Source of the DNA: Glaciimonas sp. CA11.2
GTDB taxonomy: Bacteria > Pseudomonadota > Gammaproteobacteria > Burkholderiales > Burkholderiaceae_D
DNA length: 64,000 bases
Direction: 5' to 3'
Assembly: GCF_034314045.1 (NCBI RefSeq)
Contig: NZ_JAVIWL010000001.1
Coordinates: 806,001 to 870,000 of the forward strand
The translations under genes were made by a program, and so were the position numbers. The notes under the pieces are model-generated. The model made no database searches and was not told where the DNA came from. It saw nothing but the letters and a program-made list of their open reading frames with translations. Positions within the stretch are counted from its first letter, which is position 1, and each line of letters starts with the position of its first letter. Shown in pieces: positions 15,605 through 24,040 of the stretch.

Positions 15605-17490
15605 TGGACGCCGCTACGACCTATACCACACCAGTGCAAAGCCATTTTCTGGCGCGGCTTCTGGCGACGGTCAACCGCGGCGTGATGCACGTTGTCGCTG
15701 CGGTGGCGGCAACGCTGGTGATTGTTGAGACGTTGATATTGCTGATCGGCGTGACCTATCGCTATGCGTTGCACGATCCGCTGATCTGGTCGGACGAACT
15801 GGCCTCAACACTATTCATCTGGCTATCGATGCTGGGTGCGGTGCTGGCGCTTGACCGTGGTGAACATATGCGGCTAACGGCGATTGTTAATAAACTTTCC
15901 GAAAAATGGCGCATCTGGTTCGAGACTGTGGCAGCGCTGATTGTCTGCATCTTTGTTCTGATGATCATTCACCCGGCCGTCACCCATGCGACCGACCAAA
16001 TGGCGATCACCACGCCCGCTCTGGAAATTCCGGACGGCCTGCGTGCGGCGGCTTTGCCAGTCGGTGCCATTTTGATGTTGCTGGCTGCGGTTGCCCGTAT
16101 GGCTAGCCATGCGACCTTTAAACAAGTCACCTCAGCAATCGGTGTGGTGGGCGTTATCGCTCTGGCTTTGTGGCTAGGCAAACCATTGCTGCTCGCCATG
16201 GGCAACTACAATCTGATCATATTTTTCGTCGTGCTGATTGGTGCGTGCGTGGCTGGCGGTATTCCAATTGCGTTTGCATTCGGTACTGCCACCATGGCTT
16301 ATCTGGCGTTAGCCACGAATGCGCCAATGATGATCGTGGTGAGCCGCATGGACGAAGGTATGTCCAGTCTGATTTTACTCTCGGTACCGTTATTTGTTTT
16401 GCTCGGCGCACTGCTGGAAATCAGCGGTCTGGCGCGTACGCTGATCGATTTCATGGCCGCGTTGCTTGGACACGTACGCGGCGGCTTGCAATACGTCCTC
16501 CTTGGCGCGATGTTTCTGGTATCGGGTATATCCGGCTCTAAAGCAGCCGATATGGCGGCCATTGCACCGGCTCTGTTCCCTGAGATGAAGAAACGCGGCG
16601 CCAAGCCGGAGGAATTGGTGGCGCTATTGTCAGGAAGCGGTGCCATGACCGAAACGATTCCGCCAAGTCTGGTGCTGATCACGATCGGTGCGGTGTGTAG
16701 CGTATCCATTACGTCATTGTTCATCGGTGGCTTGATGCCAGCGGTAATTGCGACTATCGCTATTGGGTCAGTCTGCTGGCTTCGGGCCCGTCGGGAGCCG
16801 ATCACCAACATCAAACGTGCTTCATTTGCAGTCATTGGTAAAACACTGATCATCGCCATACCCGCTCTGGCACTCCCGATACTGATCCGCGTGGCAGTCA
16901 TCGAAGGTGTCGCGACAGCGACCGAAGTGGCGACTATCGGCGTGGCTTATACCATCGTGGTAGGACTGGTAATGCATCTGTTTATGCGTCACCTCGACTT
17001 CAAACGTATTTATCCAATGCTGGTTGAAGCCGCAACCTTGTCAGGCGCGATTCTGCTGATCATCGGTATGGCGACATCAATGGCGTGGGCACTGACACAA
17101 TCCGGTTTCTCGGCCAAGCTGGTGACGCTGATGCAAGGTGTTCCAGGCGGTGGTATCGGTTTCTTGCTGATTTCAGTGGTTATCTTCATCGTGCTGGGCA
17201 GCATATTGGAAGGAATTCCAGCGATTGTATTGTTTGGCCCGTTACTATTTCCAGTGGCGCGTTCATTAGGCGTGCACGACGTGCACTATGCCATGGTGGT
17301 AATCCTGTCAATGGGAATTGGCTTGTTCGCACCGCCGTTCGGAGTCGGTTTCTATGCAGCATGCGCCATCGGCAAAGTATCGCCGGATAAAGTGTTCAAT
17401 CGGGTCTGGGGATATCTCGCTGCGCTGGTTATAGCATTGCTGATCGTCGTTGCTATTCCTTGGATTTCAATCGGATTCCTCGATAAATAA
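15604..17490 (+). CDS. Fused TRAP transporter permease DctQ-DctM
   Basis: A 628-residue inner-membrane protein. Residues 1-190 form the small DctQ subunit (four membrane segments, with a charged loop LDRGEHMRLT typical of it), and 195-628 form the large DctM subunit with about twelve segments (start LIIFFVVLIGACVAGGIPIAFAFG in part). Fused QM permeases are a known TRAP variant. The gene begins on the last base of the dctP stop codon, which implies translational coupling. A stem-loop follows it before the next SDR gene, likely within one transcript. Confidence 0.93.
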   Translation: MDAATTYTTPVQSHFLARLLATVNRGVMHVVAAVAATLVIVETLILLIGVTYRYALHDPLIWSDELASTLFIWLSMLGAVLALDRGEHMRLTAIVNKLSEKWRIWFETVAALIVCIFVLMIIHPAVTHATDQMAITTPALEIPDGLRAAALPVGAILMLLAAVARMASHATFKQVTSAIGVVGVIALALWLGKPLLLAMGNYNLIIFFVVLIGACVAGGIPIAFAFGTATMAYLALATNAPMMIVVSRMDEGMSSLILLSVPLFVLLGALLEISGLARTLIDFMAALLGHVRGGLQYVLLGAMFLVSGISGSKAADMAAIAPALFPEMKKRGAKPEELVALLSGSGAMTETIPPSLVLITIGAVCSVSITSLFIGGLMPAVIATIAIGSVCWLRARREPITNIKRASFAVIGKTLIIAIPALALPILIRVAVIEGVATATEVATIGVAYTIVVGLVMHLFMRHLDFKRIYPMLVEAATLSGAILLIIGMATSMAWALTQSGFSAKLVTLMQGVPGGGIGFLLISVVIFIVLGSILEGIPAIVLFGPLLFPVARSLGVHDVHYAMVVILSMGIGLFAPPFGVGFYAACAIGKVSPDKVFNRVWGYLAALVIALLIVVAIPWISIGFLDK

Positions 17491-17520
17491 TCGACCTAAA
17501 AACCATTCGACTTCAAAACC

Positions 17521-17561
17521 GGCGGTCTGCAAGAGATAGCTAACTAGCTAAACAGACCGCC
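17521..17561 (+). other. Intercistronic stem-loop after dctQM
   Basis: GGCGGTCTG (17521-17529) pairs perfectly with CAGACCGCC (17553-17561), with an inner TAGCT/AGCTA stem. There is no T-run, and the SDR gene starts 18 bp later with its own GGAG. It probably protects or partly terminates the upstream mRNA. Confidence 0.6.
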
Positions 17562-17578
17562 AACCTAACGGAGATAAA

Positions 17579-18352
17579 ATGTCCCAACATGATAACCGCG
17601 CACCTCGGGTGGCGCTGGTGACGGGCGGAGCCATGGGTATCGGTGCTGCCATTTCGGCACGTCTGGCGGCAGATGGATTGCACGTATTGGTCGCCGACAT
17701 CAACCTCGACGCAGCCACCGTAACGGCAAACAAAATAAACGACTCGGGCGGCTCAGCTACGCCAATTTGCATGGACGTCAGCAATCCTGAAACGATCGCA
17801 CAAGTATTCGCCGCTATCGCGCTGGATTATGGTCGCTGCGACGTGCTGATCAATAACGCTGGCATCGCAAAAACCTATGCATTTCTGGACTTGCCACTGG
17901 ATGCCTGGCAAAAAACCGTCACCACCAATCTCACCAGCGTGTTGCTATGCGGTCAGCATGCGGCACGTCTGATGCTGCGACACAAATGGGGTCGCATTGT
18001 GAATATATCGTCTGTCTCGGGCTTACGGGCCAGCGCTGGACGCACTGCTTACGGCACGTCAAAAGCTGCGGTCATCGGCTTGACGCGCCAGATGGCAATC
18101 GAGTTGGCAGAACACGGCATAACGGTCAATAGCGTTGCGCCCGGCCCGATCGATACGGCAATGACGCAGACTTTGCATTCTGCTGAAACACGCCTCAGTT
18201 TTACCAACGGTATTCCGATGAAACGCTACGGAACACCCGATGAAATCGCCGCCGCTGTGGCGTTTTTGGCCGGAGCCGATGCCGCCTACATCAGCGGTCA
18301 TGTTGTGCCGGTTGATGGTGGCTTTATTGCCGCTGGCGTACTCAGTATCTAA
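17579..18352 (+). CDS. Short-chain dehydrogenase/reductase
   Basis: A 257-residue classical SDR. The cofactor motif TGGAMGIG is at residues 15-22, NNAG near 92-95, and the catalytic triad is Ser145, Tyr158 and Lys162. It has the typical C-terminal VPVDGGF. GGAG six bases before the ATG supports the start. It follows the TRAP permease gene on the same strand and probably shares its sigma-54 promoter, so it may oxidise or reduce the imported compound. It resembles 3-oxoacyl-ACP reductase-like SDRs in general, which says little about substrate. Confidence 0.92.
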   Translation: MSQHDNRAPRVALVTGGAMGIGAAISARLAADGLHVLVADINLDAATVTANKINDSGGSATPICMDVSNPETIAQVFAAIALDYGRCDVLINNAGIAKTYAFLDLPLDAWQKTVTTNLTSVLLCGQHAARLMLRHKWGRIVNISSVSGLRASAGRTAYGTSKAAVIGLTRQMAIELAEHGITVNSVAPGPIDTAMTQTLHSAETRLSFTNGIPMKRYGTPDEIAAAVAFLAGADAAYISGHVVPVDGGFIAAGVLSI

Positions 18353-18390
18353 TTTGGAATATTGAATATCTATTTGCCTATCTATTGACC

Positions 18391-18437
18391 GGCCAGGAAA
18401 GCACAACGCCGCTGGAGTGGTTTTGCCTAAGTCCTAC
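18391..18437 (+). repeat. Intergenic repeat, family A, partial copy 2
   Basis: About 47 bp, from GGCCAGGAAAGCACAACGCC to AAGTCCTAC, align with the inner end and one arm of the repeat at 31-102 and 36107-36212. It fills most of the 101-bp gap between two SDR genes and stops just before the ribosome binding site of the second. Confidence 0.65.
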
Positions 18438-18453
18438 TTACAAGGAATAATTT

Positions 18454-19251
18454 ATGTTGCGCACTATGGAAAATAAGATTGTCATCGTCACGGGTGCCGG
18501 TTCGGTTGGGCCTGGCTGGGGTAATGGCAAGGCCGCTGCTGCTTTATATGCACGCGAAGGCGCAACGATTCTTGCGGTGGATCGCCACTTGCAAGCGGCA
18601 GAAGAAACCCGCGATTTGATCCGCGCGGAAGGCGGCGTGTGTGAGGCTATTTCCGCCGACGTTTCGAAAAGCGACGATGTTCAAGCGATGATACAAGCGG
18701 CGCTCGACCATTTCGATCGGATTGATGTATTGCATAACAATGTCGGGATTGCCGAAGTTGGCGGTCCGGTTGAAACGAGCGAAGAAAGCTGGGATCGTCT
18801 GGTAGCAGTCAATCAAAGCAGCGTGTTTCTGACGTGCAAATATGTGTTGCCGGTGATGGAGCGCCAGAAGAAAGGTGTCATCATTAATATTTCCTCAGTC
18901 GCTGCATTGCGTTGGATCGGCTTTCCTTATGTTGCGTACAGCGCGACCAAGGCAGCCATGCTGGCGGTGACCAAAAACATCGCTATACAATACGCATCCT
19001 CCGGAATTCGGGCGAATTGTATTTTACCCGGCCTGATGGATACACCGATGATACGCGAGCCACTCAAAGCATCGTATGGCGGCGATATCGAAGAAATGCG
19101 TCGCAAGCGTCACGAGCAATGTCCGATGGGATTTATGGGCGATGCCTGGGATGTTGCACACGCGGCTTTGTTTTTGGCGTCGGATGCAGCGCGGTATATT
19201 ACCGGCGTAGATTTAATTGTGGATGGTGGACTGACGCTCAAGTGTATTTGA
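18454..19251 (+). CDS. Short-chain dehydrogenase/reductase with variant cofactor loop
   Basis: A 265-residue SDR. The cofactor loop is unusual, TGAGSVGPGWGNG (residues 13-25), longer than the classic TGxxxGxG, and NNAG is replaced by NNVG. Tyr162 and Lys166 (YSATK) and serines 147-148 are in place. AAGGA 7 nt ahead of the ATG at 18454 decides this start over the ATG at 18466. The C-terminal DLIVDGGLTLK is usual. It is the last gene in the direction of the TRAP operon; the repeat in front of it could separate its expression. Substrate unknown. Confidence 0.9.
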   Translation: MLRTMENKIVIVTGAGSVGPGWGNGKAAAALYAREGATILAVDRHLQAAEETRDLIRAEGGVCEAISADVSKSDDVQAMIQAALDHFDRIDVLHNNVGIAEVGGPVETSEESWDRLVAVNQSSVFLTCKYVLPVMERQKKGVIINISSVAALRWIGFPYVAYSATKAAMLAVTKNIAIQYASSGIRANCILPGLMDTPMIREPLKASYGGDIEEMRRKRHEQCPMGFMGDAWDVAHAALFLASDAARYITGVDLIVDGGLTLKCI

Positions 19252-19363
19252 ACCAGCTATATTTTTCCTCATATTTACACGCCAATCGATCAGAAAAGAA
19301 TGCCGATACAGCGCTTGTTAAGGCCTCTTCTTTGATCTACTTAATGGTGTCCGAGTGACATAG

Positions 19364-20266
19364 TTAATCCGATGTTTGTCTAAAACTCTTCCACGCTTCC
19401 TCTGCGGTTTCGACAAATGTGCGGGCGCACGGATTCCGATTTTCTTTGTTCCAGATCACAGCCACCTCAACCACCGGCGCGTCCGTCATCTGCCTGAACA
19501 CCGTTGTTTCCAGATGCATGGCTTGCATTGAGCGCGGGACCATCGCCACACCCAACCCTTCGCCGACTAAATTGACAATGGTTTGCTGCAAATTGGCGGC
19601 TAATTTGATGCGTGGGTGAAAGCCGTTAGCCTGGCAATAGCTGACTATCATGTCATAGACGACTGGCGCAATCGTGCGCGGAATGCTAATAAAAGATTCA
19701 CTTGCCAGATCGTTCGGCGAGATCGTTTCATGACTTGCCAACCGATGATGTTTTGGTAGTACCAGGACCAATGGCTCGCTAAAAATAGTGCGACTATCAA
19801 GACCGGTGCAGTCTTCAGGCCGGTACATAATACCGACGTCAACTTTGCTTTCCTTGATATCGCCGACCAGCAAATTAGGCACGTATTCGATCAGTTGCAT
19901 ATCGACGTCAGGATAGGTCACCGAATAATGGCGCGTTACCGATGGCAAGATGTTATACGCCGACGACATCATAAAGCCGACCATTAACCGACCGATTTTG
20001 CCTGCACTGGTAGAGACGGCATTCCGTTTTGCACGCTCCAACGCACTAAATATCTCCGCCGTGTCTTTGTAAAAATTGTGCCCTGCCTTTGTCAGTTGCA
20101 CATTGCGCTTGCTACGGTCAAACAGCAACACGCCTAATTCACGCTCTAAGGCCGCAATTTGTCGTGTTAATGGCGGTTGCGAGATATGCAACAATCCAGC
20201 CGCACGTCCAAAATGCAGGGTTTCCGCGACCGTTCTGAAATAAGTCAAATGGCGAAATTCGATCAT
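19364..20266 (-). CDS. LysR-family transcriptional regulator
   Basis: A 300-residue LysR-type activator. The N-terminal winged helix-turn-helix spans residues 1-60 (FRTVAETLHFGRAAGLLHIS, then LTRQIAALERELGVLLFDR), followed by the periplasmic-binding-like inducer domain. It converges on the TRAP-SDR genes and diverges from the sigma-54 activator gene, with a 12-bp-arm dyad in the shared 249-bp gap. Regulators of this kind often respond to a catabolic intermediate. Whether it controls the activator, the SDR genes or both is not shown. Confidence 0.92.
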   Translation of the reverse strand: MIEFRHLTYFRTVAETLHFGRAAGLLHISQPPLTRQIAALERELGVLLFDRSKRNVQLTKAGHNFYKDTAEIFSALERAKRNAVSTSAGKIGRLMVGFMMSSAYNILPSVTRHYSVTYPDVDMQLIEYVPNLLVGDIKESKVDVGIMYRPEDCTGLDSRTIFSEPLVLVLPKHHRLASHETISPNDLASESFISIPRTIAPVVYDMIVSYCQANGFHPRIKLAANLQQTIVNLVGEGLGVAMVPRSMQAMHLETTVFRQMTDAPVVEVAVIWNKENRNPCARTFVETAEEAWKSFRQTSD

Positions 20267-20402
20267 CTGATACCTTCAAGGTATTAATGGGGTGACTATA
20301 TTGTATTGGAAGTAATCAATCAAGCTAGCTATTCTTAGGCACAGCGAGTGCAGCTTCACCAAATCAGTTTGATTCAGATGTTAGTGCACACTCTGAAAAA
20401 GT

Positions 20403-20433
20403 TTCAATATTCACCAGCGTTGTGAATATTGAA
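20403..20433. promoter_or_regulatory. Perfect 12-bp dyad between lysR-type gene and sigma-54 activator
   Basis: TTCAATATTCAC (20403-20414) and GTGAATATTGAA (20422-20433) are perfect inverted copies 7 bp apart, 83 bp before the activator start and 137 bp before the LysR start. Size and position suit a regulator operator, probably for the LysR protein. Confidence 0.6.
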
Positions 20434-20515
20434 TAGTTCTAAAGGCGTCTCAGGTCACAAGCCAGACAATGCCACTCATAAAAATCAGTTCACAATGTAG
20501 AACTAGGAGACAAGC

Positions 20516-21649
20516 ATGCCGACACAAACGGTCACCGTATCTAGCAATACCGGCCTTTCAAAAACCACTTCGTATCGCTCATTGGATGAACTATGTGGTG
20601 GCGATCCCCAGATGCAAGAATTGATCATGCGCGGTAAATTACTGATCGATAAAGGTATTCCCATTTTAATTTTGGGTGAAACCGGAACCGGTAAGGAATA
20701 TCTGTCACGCGCACTTCACGCATATAGTGCGCGGCGCAAAGGCAACCTGATTGCCGTCAATTGCGCATCAATCCCGGAAAGTCTGGCTGAGAGTGAATTA
20801 TTTGGCTACTGCAAAGGCGCATTTTCTGGTGCTTTGCCCGGTGGCATGAAGGGCAAAGTCCAACAAGCCGATGGCGGCACATTATTTTTGGATGAAATCG
20901 GCGACATGCCGTTTTCTCTACAAACCCGATTGTTGAGAGTGCTGTCGGAACACGAAGTCATTCCACTGGGTGCGGCGCATCCTGTCAGCGTCGATATCCA
21001 CTTGATTTGTGCAACGCATCAGGATTTAAAAACGTTAATTGCGCAAGGCCGCTTCCGCGAAGATTTGTATTATCGCATTGCGGGTGGCGTGTTGCGCTTG
21101 CCAACACTGCGCGCACGTGCAGATAAAAAACAATTAATCATGCAAATGATAGCTGATGAATTATCTCTCGATCAAATCGATCAAATGAGCCCAATCAACT
21201 CTTCTGGCTATCTGAGTTGCAAGGCTGAACGGATTATGTCACCAGTAGCTCTGCAACAAATGATGGCCTATTCGTGGCCCGGCAATCTACGGCAAATGCA
21301 CGCGGTGGTCCGCTATTGCTGCGCGGTGATGAGCAACAATCGGATCGAAGCAAGCGATCTTCCCGAGGATTTAATGCAGCTTCAGGATCTGCCGGTCAGT
21401 CATTCAGTTAATCACTCGAATACCGTCCATCAGGCTTTCCCACCAAGCCGATTATCTCCATCGCGCACGTTTAACGTTCCGCTTAGAGACGAGCGCTCGC
21501 GGGTGATCGATGCTTTAGTTGGTAGTCGCTGGAATATTTCTGCAGCATCAAGACAATTGGGAATGTGCCGTGCGTCGCTATATCGAAAGTTACGCGAACT
21601 AGAAATTCCCCATGTGCGTGATCAGGCCATGCCCGCTTATGCAACCTAG
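20516..21649 (+). CDS. Sigma-54-dependent activator without sensor domain (AcoR-like core)
   Basis: A 377-residue enhancer-binding protein. The AAA+ domain starts near residue 24, with Walker A GETGTGKE (54-61), the sigma-54 contact loop GAFSGA (101-106, Ser for the usual Thr) and Walker B GTLFLDEIGD (121-130). A Fis-type helix-turn-helix is at the C-terminus (WNISAASRQLGMCRASLYRK). Family members normally have a GAF, PAS or receiver domain of 150 or more residues in front; this one has only about 23 residues. Activity may therefore be set by its own transcription. It is the obvious candidate to act at the sigma-54 promoter at 14467-14483. Confidence 0.92.
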   Translation: MPTQTVTVSSNTGLSKTTSYRSLDELCGGDPQMQELIMRGKLLIDKGIPILILGETGTGKEYLSRALHAYSARRKGNLIAVNCASIPESLAESELFGYCKGAFSGALPGGMKGKVQQADGGTLFLDEIGDMPFSLQTRLLRVLSEHEVIPLGAAHPVSVDIHLICATHQDLKTLIAQGRFREDLYYRIAGGVLRLPTLRARADKKQLIMQMIADELSLDQIDQMSPINSSGYLSCKAERIMSPVALQQMMAYSWPGNLRQMHAVVRYCCAVMSNNRIEASDLPEDLMQLQDLPVSHSVNHSNTVHQAFPPSRLSPSRTFNVPLRDERSRVIDALVGSRWNISAASRQLGMCRASLYRKLRELEIPHVRDQAMPAYAT

Positions 21650-21712
21650 TTGCGGCGTAGTTAAATCGTAGTTAAATCGTAGATTACGCACCGTACCGTG
21701 AAGTACAGCAGA

Positions 21713-21745
21713 GGTTTAAGCCAAAGCTGTTTAATGGCTTAAACC
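21713..21745. terminator. Hairpin between convergent activator and GGDEF-EAL genes
   Basis: GGTTTAAGCC (21713-21722) pairs perfectly with GGCTTAAACC (21736-21745). There is no T-run on either side, so it is a weak or bidirectional terminator at best. A tandem TAGTTAAATCG repeat precedes it near 21658-21680. Confidence 0.45.
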
Positions 21746-21805
21746 GAACTAACTCCTGTTTCGACAAAATCTGGTTACACCGAAAAGCGCTAATATATTA
21801 TTTAC

Positions 21806-24040
21806 TTAGCGTATTTTTTTAAGTTCAAAATTCTGCTCAAACTGATCCGGTGGAAGTGGTAGGCCTATATAAAATCCTTGCACCTCGTCGCAACCTTTTG
21901 TTCGCAAAAACGTCATTTGCTCCTCAGTTTCCACGCCCTCGGCGATGGTCCCCAACCCGAGACTCTTGGCGATACCAATAATGGCAGTAATAATGGCGCG
22001 ATTTTCCGTGCTTTCACTAATATCCCGCACGAAAGATTGGTCTATCTTTAGCTTGCAAATCTTAAATCGGCGTAAATAACTGAGGGATGAATAGCCCGTT
22101 CCGAAGTCATCGATAGATAACCGAATGCCATGTGCCAACAGTCTGTCGATAATGATGATGGCTTCATGAGGATTATCCATGGCCGCACTTTCGGTCAACT
22201 CCAGTTCCAGATAATGCGAAGGTAAATCTTCTTCCGTCAATATCTGCATCACCAACTCAGGCAAACGTGGATCACGAAACTGCACGGCAGAAAGGTTGAC
22301 CGCTATCCGTGTCCGCGGCAATCCTTTGTCGAGCCACGCTTTGCATTGCCGAATTGCCTGGCGTAACACCCATTCGCCAATTTGCAAAATTTGACCGCTA
22401 TCCTCTGCAATCGGGATGAAATCAGAGGGTTCCAGGTGTCCGAGTTCAGGATGTTCCCAACGTAGCAAGACTTCTGCACCAACCATACCGCCGTCGCTTA
22501 ATCGTATCTGGGGTTGATAATGCAGCTGAAATTGTTTTTGCTCCAGTGCGTGACGAAGAGCATTTTCGATGACCATGACTCGCGCCGAATTGGCCTGCAT
22601 TTCGGACGTAAAAAAACGATACCCGTTTCGCCCTGCTTGTTTGGCACGATACATCGCCACGTCGGCGCTGCGAGACAGCGTTTCAAAATCAGTGCCGTCA
22701 CCAGGAAATATGGCAATGCCGATGGATGGCGTCACCACCAACTCATATTGCTCAATCTGATAAGGTTTCTTCGCCAACTCAAGTATCTTTTCAACCAAAT
22801 GCGCCGCACCTATTGCATCTGTATCCGGAAATACCAGAATAAATTCATCGCCACCGAGTCGCGAAATGGTGTCTTGTCCGCGCACCGCCTGGATCAGGCG
22901 ATTCGACCATGCGACCAATAACTGGTCACCTACTTGGTGCCCGAGCGAATCGTTCACATTTTTAAAATGATCCAGATCAAGGAACATCAGTGTCAGCGCA
23001 CTCTGGTTGCGCTGTGCGATAGCGAGATCGTGGAGAATACGGTTTTTTAATAGCGCACGGTTCGGTAATCCGGTGAGAGCATCGAAATGCGCCATCCGAT
23101 GGATATGCGCTTGCGCTTCTTTGTGCTCAGTAATATCACTGAAAATCACGATATAGTTAGAGGGATTGCTGTCTGCATCAAGCACACGACTTATCAAAAA
23201 CCATCCCATATATAGACGGCCATCGTTACGACGGCATGACATCTCGCCCTGCCAATGCCCTTCCATATCGACGGTGGTCCACACTTTTTGATAAAAATCC
23301 TGACCGTGATGGTCGGTTTGCAACATGTTTTGATTCTTGCCGATCGTCTCGGCTTCGCTATAACCGGTGATCGTCGTAAACGCGTGGTTGACCATGATGA
23401 TCGCACGGTTGACATCCGTCACCATGATGGCTTCGCCGCTCTGCTCAAAAACCTTAGCGATCAAATGCAGCTTGGCTTCTGCCTGTTTGCGGACGTGGAT
23501 GTCCGTAAGAGTCACCCGCACTACCTGTGTCGGATTCATCGGCCCATCAGCGTCTATACGCAAAGAATCGAGCTGCACTTCAAATGGCAAGCCAGCGTTA
23601 CTCAACATCGTTAGTTCACATTGCTGCTGTTGCGTCTGTCGCAATACGCCAATGAAATATCGATGCCAGCGATCTTTATCTTCCACCGTGACAAAACGTG
23701 CAAAACGACGCTGTAGTAATTTCGACCGATCTATCCCCAACAACGTTGCGGCGGTAAGATTGACCTCAATAATCAAACCCTCGGAAGTCAACGTGAGGTA
23801 ACCGACCGGCGCAAAATCGTAGAGGTCGACGTAGCGATCACGGGTCTCTTCCAGAATAATTTGCGTCCGCCGCAACTCTTCGTTCTGCATCTCCAGCTCG
23901 ACCTGATGCACGCGTAGTTCGTGCAGAATTTCGTCCGTGGAGCGGTTTGCGAACTCCGATACCGTTGTCACCGTCGAATGGGCGAGTTTAGTTTCAGCCT
24001 CTGATCGTTGCCGATCTGCGTTGTTGGACTTATCGTTCAT
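21806..24040 (-). CDS. PAS-PAS-GGDEF-EAL cyclic-di-GMP protein
   Basis: A 744-residue cytosolic signalling protein. An N-terminal coiled region (residues 20-75) is followed by two PAS domains (about 75-195 and 200-310), a GGDEF diguanylate cyclase domain with intact GGDEF at 396-400 and the inhibitory RxxD site at 387-390, and an EAL phosphodiesterase domain. EAL reads EVL (523-525), a common active variant, and DDFGTGYSSL and KIDQSFV are intact. It can in principle make and break c-di-GMP. Its ATG overlaps the stop of the upstream CheB-CheR-type gene (ATGA), so the two belong together in one pathway. Confidence 0.93.
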   Translation of the reverse strand: MNDKSNNADRQRSEAETKLAHSTVTTVSEFANRSTDEILHELRVHQVELEMQNEELRRTQIILEETRDRYVDLYDFAPVGYLTLTSEGLIIEVNLTAATLLGIDRSKLLQRRFARFVTVEDKDRWHRYFIGVLRQTQQQQCELTMLSNAGLPFEVQLDSLRIDADGPMNPTQVVRVTLTDIHVRKQAEAKLHLIAKVFEQSGEAIMVTDVNRAIIMVNHAFTTITGYSEAETIGKNQNMLQTDHHGQDFYQKVWTTVDMEGHWQGEMSCRRNDGRLYMGWFLISRVLDADSNPSNYIVIFSDITEHKEAQAHIHRMAHFDALTGLPNRALLKNRILHDLAIAQRNQSALTLMFLDLDHFKNVNDSLGHQVGDQLLVAWSNRLIQAVRGQDTISRLGGDEFILVFPDTDAIGAAHLVEKILELAKKPYQIEQYELVVTPSIGIAIFPGDGTDFETLSRSADVAMYRAKQAGRNGYRFFTSEMQANSARVMVIENALRHALEQKQFQLHYQPQIRLSDGGMVGAEVLLRWEHPELGHLEPSDFIPIAEDSGQILQIGEWVLRQAIRQCKAWLDKGLPRTRIAVNLSAVQFRDPRLPELVMQILTEEDLPSHYLELELTESAAMDNPHEAIIIIDRLLAHGIRLSIDDFGTGYSSLSYLRRFKICKLKIDQSFVRDISESTENRAIITAIIGIAKSLGLGTIAEGVETEEQMTFLRTKGCDEVQGFYIGLPLPPDQFEQNFELKKIR

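Noticed and set aside
22470..22476. EVL instead of EAL in the c-di-GMP phosphodiesterase domain, as a sign of inactivity
   Set aside because: EVL is a common variant and the other catalytic motifs (DDFGTGYSSL, KIDQSFV) are intact.
23255..23801. Long plus-strand frames opposite the PAS-GGDEF-EAL gene
   Set aside because: They are antisense to a gene with clear domains and give no recognisable protein.
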